NCBI GenBank assembly: GCA_035713725.1
Contig: DASTMZ010000177.1
Location: 1 to 17,126 of the forward strand
Reading direction: 5' to 3'
DNA length: 17,126 nt
Source: DASQPR01 sp035713725
GTDB taxonomy: Bacteria; Actinomycetota; Actinomycetes; Mycobacteriales; Micromonosporaceae
The notes below the pieces were generated by a model that was not told the DNA's origin, made no database searches, and worked only from the letters and a program-made list of their open reading frames with translations. Position numbers and translations under genes: made by a program. This document shows positions 13,049-17,126 of the stretch, piece after piece (positions within the stretch are counted from its first letter, which is position 1; the number at the start of each line of letters is the position of its first letter).

Positions 13049-15787
13049 GTGATGGTGGGACGGGACGCCGAGCTGCGGCAAGTCCGAGAAGTGGTATCGG
13101 CGGCCCGCGCCGGTACATCGAAGGTTCTCGTCATCCGCGGCGAACCGGGGATCGGCAAGACCCATCTGCTTAGTCATGCCAACTCACACGCGGATGGACT
13201 CGATGTGCATTATGCACGGGCAGTCGAGAGCGAAAATATCATCTCGTTCGCGCTGGTCTCGATGATCATTCGGCCGTTGGCCGCCTACATCCCGGCGCTA
13301 CCGGCGGTGCAGCGGCGGGCACTGCACGCCGCGCTTGGGCAGGACGACGCGACCGGTTGCGAGCCAGCTCATCTCGGCGCAGCGATGCTCGGTTTGTTGA
13401 CTGAGTCGGGACGCGATCGGCCGCGGCTGCTTCTCGTCGACGACGTGCACTGGGCAGACGACACGTCGGTACAAGCGCTCATGTTTGCGTTGCGACGATT
13501 GAACCATGACCCAGTCGGTGCGCTGATCGCGCTGCGGGACGTCGACACACCGTTGGTCGCCGGGTACGGGTTGCCGACCCTCGACGTAACGCCACTCGAC
13601 GCCGATTCGATCCAAGACCTCGTCGCGGCGACCACCGGGCGACCGATACCGATTGACGTGGCCGAGGGCCTGGCGCTGGCCACGGGCGGGAACCCGCTAG
13701 CCATCGTCGAACTTGCGCGAACGCTTGACGACACCGCCCTTCGTGGGCGAACTCCACTGCCCGATCCGCTTCCGATCGCTGACGGCCTGCTGACCGCCTT
13801 CGCCACTCGGGCGCGATCGCTGCCGCGCTCGACGGTGCGGGCGCTGGTGATCACGGCCTGTTCCGATGAGCAGCTCGGCTCGGTCGCCGACGCGCTCGTC
13901 GCGTCCGGCGGCGACATCGGGCATCTTGAACCGGCGGAACGGTCCGGCCTCGTTGAAGTCAGCGGCGGTCGGGTCGCGTTTGTCCATCCGCTGATGCGTA
14001 CCGCAGTGCTTGCGGATTGCACAGCGGCCGACCGGCGCGCTGCGCACCGCGCCCTTGCAAGTTCGGACCGGATCTCGCTGGAGGTTCGGGCGTGGCACCT
14101 CGCGCACGCCGCGCACGGCGTGGATTCAGGTGCGGTGCGCCAGCTCCGTGCGGCTGCCGAGTCGGCGGCCAGCCGCGGCGACCACTCGGCGGCCGCCGAC
14201 CTGTGGGAGACAGCGTCCGGACTCTCGCCAAACGGCGCGGGGCGCACCGAACTATTGATCAAGGCCGCCGACGCAATGCGACATGCCGGGCACCGCGAGC
14301 GGACGGTGTCGTTGGTGGAGATGGCACTCCGGCAGCCTGTCGACGCCCGGACGCGCGGTCAGCTTCTCGCGTTGCGGGCCGGACTCGACATTGATCCAGT
14401 CGTCAACCACGAGACCGCGCTCGTAGCCGCAGCGTTGCTTTCTCCGCACGATGTCCACGCATCGGTACGCGCCCTTCACACGGCCATGTTCGCCGGCGTG
14501 GACGCACGCGCCGCAGATCTGGTACAAGACGCTGCCCATCGCGCACTCGCGCTCGATGTTGCGCGCGACCCGCACGCGGCCTACGAACGCGACAGTCTCG
14601 TCGCGGTCGCTTTGGCGATCACCGGTAGGTTGCCGGACGCCGTACCGCTTTTCACAAACGTGCTCGCGATGATCGAGCGTGACGACGAACTCCGAACCGA
14701 ACCGGCCGCAGTGCTCCAGGCCGTCATCGCGGCCGGGTTCCTCGGCCTGACAGAATCAGCGGCGGCGCTCGCGAACGCGGCCCGCGTGTCTGCCCGTCGA
14801 CTGGGTCGACTGTCGATCGTGCCGATGCTAGCGAGCTACTCCGCCGAAGCGGCGGCGCGTCGCGGTGACTGGCCCCGGGCGTCCGCCCTATTCAACGAGG
14901 CCGCGGACCTGCACCGGGCGATGGGCGACGAGGACGGGCACTCGGCGACGTTGGCGTATCTGGCCGAGATCCAGGTACAACGAGGTGAGGATGACGCCGC
15001 CGAAGCAGCGGCCAGCCGCAGGCTGACGTGGGCCGCGGAACACGGCATCACGCGCGATCGACCGCCGGCCGTGCGTGTCACCGCGATCCTCGAGATGCGC
15101 AGCGGGCGACCTGGGCTCGCCCTCCGACGACTGCTCGCCGAAGCGAACGAGCCGCTCGATGGGGTCGGCGTGCGGCGAGGGCCGTTGACCGTGGTAGCGG
15201 ATCTCGTTGACGCGGCGCTGCTCGCCGGCACCGCCGACGGCGCGCGCCAGCCGGTCGAACGGCTGTCGCGCTATGCCGCCACGTCACCCGATCCACTGGC
15301 GTCAGCGATCGCAGCGCGCTGCCGCGCGCAGCTGACTCTCGGTGCCGAAGCCGAGACGCAGTACCGGTCAGCACTTGCCCACCACGAGCGGGACCTCGAC
15401 TCGTTCGCGACCGCGTGTACGCGGTTGCGCTTCGGAGAGTGGTTACGGCGCGCCGGACGCAGAGCGGATGCACGCGATCAGCTCTACCCAGCGCTCGACG
15501 CGTTCGACCGACTTCAAGCCGCACCGTGGGCCGTGCGCGCTCGAGGCGAGCTGCGCAGTACGGGCGAGACCATAGGACACCGTTCGGAGTCGAGTACACG
15601 ATTGACGCCGCAGGAGCTTCGCGTCGGCATGGCGGTGGCGGAGGGCATCACGAACCGAGAGGTCGCCAGCCAGCTATACCTGTCGGTCAAGACCGTGGAG
15701 TACCACCTGGGCTCGATATTCCGCAAGCTCGGTCTCACGTCGCGTGCGCAGTTGGCCCGGCATCCGCAGTTCACGCCGGGGCCGTAG
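13049..15787 (+). CDS. large ATP-binding LuxR-family (LAL) regulator
   Basis: This is a 912-residue regulator of the MalT/LAL type. The N-terminal AAA ATPase has Walker A GEPGIGKT (31-38) and Walker B RLLLVDDVHWADD (126-138), followed by a long helical middle region rich in Ala/Arg that reads like TPR-type repeats (about 350-830). The C-terminal LuxR helix-turn-helix runs from about 852 (LTPQELRVGMAVAEGITNREVASQLYLSVKTVEYHLGSIFRKLG). In the family, nucleotide and inducer binding drive oligomerisation and activation of target promoters. Its target here is unknown. It may activate the neighbouring catabolic genes in addition to IclR, or control the downstream lipoprotein. GTG 13049 is chosen from the -10 box; ATG 13052 is the next codon. 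Confidence 0.92.
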   Translation: MMVGRDAELRQVREVVSAARAGTSKVLVIRGEPGIGKTHLLSHANSHADGLDVHYARAVESENIISFALVSMIIRPLAAYIPALPAVQRRALHAALGQDDATGCEPAHLGAAMLGLLTESGRDRPRLLLVDDVHWADDTSVQALMFALRRLNHDPVGALIALRDVDTPLVAGYGLPTLDVTPLDADSIQDLVAATTGRPIPIDVAEGLALATGGNPLAIVELARTLDDTALRGRTPLPDPLPIADGLLTAFATRARSLPRSTVRALVITACSDEQLGSVADALVASGGDIGHLEPAERSGLVEVSGGRVAFVHPLMRTAVLADCTAADRRAAHRALASSDRISLEVRAWHLAHAAHGVDSGAVRQLRAAAESAASRGDHSAAADLWETASGLSPNGAGRTELLIKAADAMRHAGHRERTVSLVEMALRQPVDARTRGQLLALRAGLDIDPVVNHETALVAAALLSPHDVHASVRALHTAMFAGVDARAADLVQDAAHRALALDVARDPHAAYERDSLVAVALAITGRLPDAVPLFTNVLAMIERDDELRTEPAAVLQAVIAAGFLGLTESAAALANAARVSARRLGRLSIVPMLASYSAEAAARRGDWPRASALFNEAADLHRAMGDEDGHSATLAYLAEIQVQRGEDDAAEAAASRRLTWAAEHGITRDRPPAVRVTAILEMRSGRPGLALRRLLAEANEPLDGVGVRRGPLTVVADLVDAALLAGTADGARQPVERLSRYAATSPDPLASAIAARCRAQLTLGAEAETQYRSALAHHERDLDSFATACTRLRFGEWLRRAGRRADARDQLYPALDAFDRLQAAPWAVRARGELRSTGETIGHRSESSTRLTPQELRVGMAVAEGITNREVASQLYLSVKTVEYHLGSIFRKLGLTSRAQLARHPQFTPGP

Positions 15788-15803
15788 CGCGCGCCGACGG
15801 GCC
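15780..15803 (+). terminator. possible terminator overlapping the LuxR stop codon
   Basis: GGCCGT (15780-15785) pairs with ACGGGCC (15797-15803, one bulged G), followed by TTTCT. The stem includes the stop codon region. A direct copy of the second arm (GCCGACGG) recurs at 15812. Support is modest. Confidence 0.3.
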
Positions 15804-15984
15804 TTTCTGAACGCCGACGGCCAGCCCAGTCGAGGATTGGCACGTCCAAGACTAGGGAGATCCCTGGGGCGACGACACGCGTCCGGACGCATCGTTTCAG
15901 CAGGCGACATCGACTCGGCCCGCGATCAACCTGGGGCGACCAGCGGTGTCTTCGCGCCAACGCAATCCGATGCTGAGGAGAGAC

Positions 15985-16449
15985 ATGCGAACCAAGAATC
16001 TGGCCGCAGCCATGTTGTTGACGGGCGCGGCACTCGTTGCGGGAGGATGTTCGGCGGCTGCCGCAGCGGCCCAGCCACACACCGACTCGAGAAGCATTAC
16101 GGGTACGTGGACCGTAACGGTTAAGCCGGACGGAGCTCAACCCGCGTTCCAGTCGACCATCACCTACACCACGGCGGGGGGCCTCGTCGAGGCCACCAGC
16201 AAGGCGCCGTCGTCCGCGGGCGTCGGGATCTGGACCCGCGAAGGCAGCGGACACTTTGCGATTTCGTTCATCAAGTACCGCTTCGACGGCACTGGCGCCT
16301 ACATCGGTACCACGGTGGTGACCGAGAACGACGTCGTTGACCCACATGGAGACTCATACAGTGGGCGCGCCACGACCAAGGTGATCGACGCCTCCGGGAC
16401 GGTGCTCATGAGTTTCACGTCGACGTCACACGCCGAACGAGTGCACTGA
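15985..16449 (+). CDS. small secreted lipoprotein, unknown function
   Basis: This is a 154-residue protein with an export signal: a basic MRTKN start, the hydrophobic stretch LAAAMLLTGAALVAGG, then Cys22. The lipobox AGGC is slightly atypical, with Ala at -3, but is followed by a low-complexity SAAAAAAQP linker as expected for a membrane-anchored lipoprotein. The mature part begins GTWTVTVKP and alternates short hydrophobic strands (FQSTITYTTAGGLVEATS, GIWTREGSGHFAISFIKYRFD, YIGTTVVTENDVV), suggesting a small calycin-like beta barrel, possibly binding a hydrophobic ligand. ATG 15985 has GAGGAG (15975-15980) four bases upstream. Upstream bases 15804-15974 hold no gene I can support. No link to the demethylation pathway is evident. 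Confidence 0.8.
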   Translation: MRTKNLAAAMLLTGAALVAGGCSAAAAAAQPHTDSRSITGTWTVTVKPDGAQPAFQSTITYTTAGGLVEATSKAPSSAGVGIWTREGSGHFAISFIKYRFDGTGAYIGTTVVTENDVVDPHGDSYSGRATTKVIDASGTVLMSFTSTSHAERVH

Positions 16450-16498
16450 CCGGGATGGCTCCACCGGAGGGCGACGGTTCAGGTCGCGGCCCACGGCT

Positions 16499-16519
16499 GC
16501 CGATCGTTCAATCATCGGC
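16499..16519 (+). terminator. hairpin after the lipoprotein gene
   Basis: GCCGAT (16499-16504) and ATCGGC (16514-16519) form a perfect 6-base stem with a 9-base loop, 50 bases after the lipoprotein stop. There is no T tract. Bases 16450-16571 otherwise show nothing convincing. Confidence 0.3.
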
Positions 16520-16571
16520 CGCTGTTGCGTTACTCGTCGTTGGACGTGCGATCGGAACCGAGGCGGCTGGA

Positions 16572-16733
16572 TTAGATCGCTTCGGCGAGTTCCGCGAACG
16601 CGGCCGCGACCCGCGGCGAACCGACTGCTTCGGTGGCTAGTTCGTAGTGGCCGCGGCGCAGGTTCTGCATGAACACGTGTCCGGCGATGATCACCTGAGC
16701 GGTGCGGCCGGTGCGCAGGCCGCACATTGGCGC
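16572..16733 (-). pseudogene. C-terminal remnant of a DDE transposase (IS6-like)
   Basis: The minus-strand reading APMCGLRTGRTAQVIIAGH, then VFMQNLRRGHYELATE, then VAAAFAELAEAI and stop (TAG at 16574-16572) looks like the end of an actinobacterial DDE transposase. The family pattern I have in mind is RPMRGLK.DR.AR.VIAGHAF.QNLRRGHYEL. Only the last 53 codons are recognisable; the catalytic core is missing, and the frame upstream of about 16733 has no similarity I can place. It is a dead fragment. The family name is from memory and is the uncertain part; the coding character of this tail is clearer. Confidence 0.5.
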
Positions 16734-16843
16734 AAGACGTGCTCCATCGGCTGGCCGAATCCCAGATCGATGCCCAGCGACAGCGCGGCGAGCAGCTCCG
16801 CCAGCCGGGCACCCGTCCCGGATCGTTCGCCCGCCCGACAACC
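16724..16843 (-). pseudogene. fragment of an HD-domain (metal-dependent phosphohydrolase-type) gene
   Basis: In a different minus-strand frame from the transposase tail, codons from 16843 read GARLAELLAALSLGIDLGFG and then QPMEHVLRQC. This resembles the N-terminus of the HD-domain regulators in which 'LaALS...DLG.GQPMEH.LR' precedes the HD region. The frame begins after a TAG at 16846-16844 with no usable start, and the similarity stops at about 16724, exactly where the transposase remnant begins. I read it as the 5' part of a gene cut by insertion and later decay. The identification is from motif memory. Confidence 0.4.
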
Positions 16844-16875
16844 CTACGTATCGCGGGCAGCGGAAAGGCCCCAAA

Positions 16876-16895
16876 CATGAGGGGTTCACCCCATG
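16876..16895. repeat. GGGG-TTCA-CCCC hairpin upstream of the cupin gene
   Basis: CATGAGGGG (16876-16884) and CCCCATG (16889-16895) pair around TTCA, with one bulged A. It ends 55 bases before the cupin start. It may be a regulatory site or the scar of a mobile element; nothing decides between them. Confidence 0.3.
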
Positions 16896-16950
16896 ACCCC
16901 GGTGCAGCCGCGTCATAGCGTCATCGCAGGACCTGAACAAAGGAGCAACC

Positions 16951-17126
16951 ATGGCGAAGGCATCAAGCGCAACGGCCGCAAAGACGGCCGACTACGGGGT
17001 CGCGATCGACCGGTCAAGCCAACTCGACGGGTACACCGTCAATTTCGTCACCATCACCAAGAGCCACGACCTCGGCCCCATGCTGGCCTCCCTCCCCAGC
17101 GGCAACTGCTCGTGCCCGCACTGGGG
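16951..17126 (+). CDS. cupin-domain protein, N-terminal part (runs off the window)
   Basis: ATG 16951 is preceded at five bases by a strong Shine-Dalgarno AAAGGAG (16939-16945), and the frame stays open to the last base. The 58 complete codons begin MAKASSATAAKTADYGVAI and continue DRSSQLDGYTVNFVTITK, then SHDLGPMLASLPSGNCSCPHW. The 'CxCPHWG' segment resembles the start of small single-domain cupins in which this His precedes the metal-binding barrel strands. The substrate and the rest of the barrel are not visible. It is separated from the lipoprotein by the transposase/HD debris and probably has its own promoter. Confidence 0.65.
   Translation, partial: MAKASSATAAKTADYGVAIDRSSQLDGYTVNFVTITKSHDLGPMLASLPSGNCSCPHW

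Noticed and set aside
13369..14262. 297-codon minus-strand open frame
   Set aside because: Opposite the LuxR-family gene; Ser/Ala/Arg low-complexity translation with no recognisable domain.
1..17126. tRNA, rRNA, CRISPR array, riboswitch or replication origin
   Set aside because: I looked for cloverleaf-like segments, spaced direct repeats and known leader structures and saw none I could support. In particular no glycine-riboswitch-like leader was recognised before soxB or the oxidase gene.

Overview
The window is GC-rich with many GTG starts, 4-base GTGA stop/start overlaps and several apparently leaderless promoters. Its proteins also look actinobacterial: sarcosine oxidase subunits of the Corynebacterium/Arthrobacter type and a dimethylglycine oxidase very like that of Arthrobacter globiformis. 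I therefore read it as a chromosomal or genomic-island segment of an actinobacterium. All family assignments come from reading motifs and from memory of the families; no search was run.

Layout. Bases 1-~467 are the 3' end of an IS3-family insertion sequence. Next come a minus-strand ABM-like small protein (518-823) and a plus-strand VOC/glyoxalase-fold protein (1115-1552). A 48-codon unknown ORF (1633-1779) overlaps the first gene of a complete heterotetrameric sarcosine oxidase operon, soxB-soxD-soxA-soxG (1776-6697). After a short promoter region comes a three-gene operon (6798-9475): Rieske ferredoxin, FAD ferredoxin reductase and Rieske oxygenase alpha subunit. A convergent IclR regulator (9468-10265, minus) is divergent from an 811-aa dimethylglycine oxidase (10501-12936). 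A 912-aa AAA-ATPase/LuxR regulator (13049-15787), a small lipoprotein (15985-16449), a stretch of gene debris (an HD-domain fragment next to a transposase tail, 16572-16843) and the start of a cupin gene (16951 to the end) complete the window.

How the genes fit together. The central ~11 kb looks like one catabolic module for stepwise oxidative N-demethylation. The three-component Rieske system would remove a methyl group from a quaternary amine, most simply glycine betaine, giving dimethylglycine and formaldehyde. Dimethylglycine oxidase would give sarcosine, and SoxBDAG would give glycine; the last two reactions pass the methyl carbon to tetrahydrofolate as 5,10-methylene-THF and release H2O2. 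The IclR protein is the obvious local regulator. A related sequence (CTGTTGCG-n-AT-n-GCG or a shortened form) occurs at its own promoter, at the ferredoxin-operon promoter and at the dimethylglycine-oxidase promoter, and is proposed here as its operator.

The points most worth a second look are this candidate IclR regulon, the unknown ORF translationally coupled to soxB, the unusual pairing of a betaine-type Rieske oxygenase with separate ferredoxin and reductase, and the IS/HD-gene junction at the right end.
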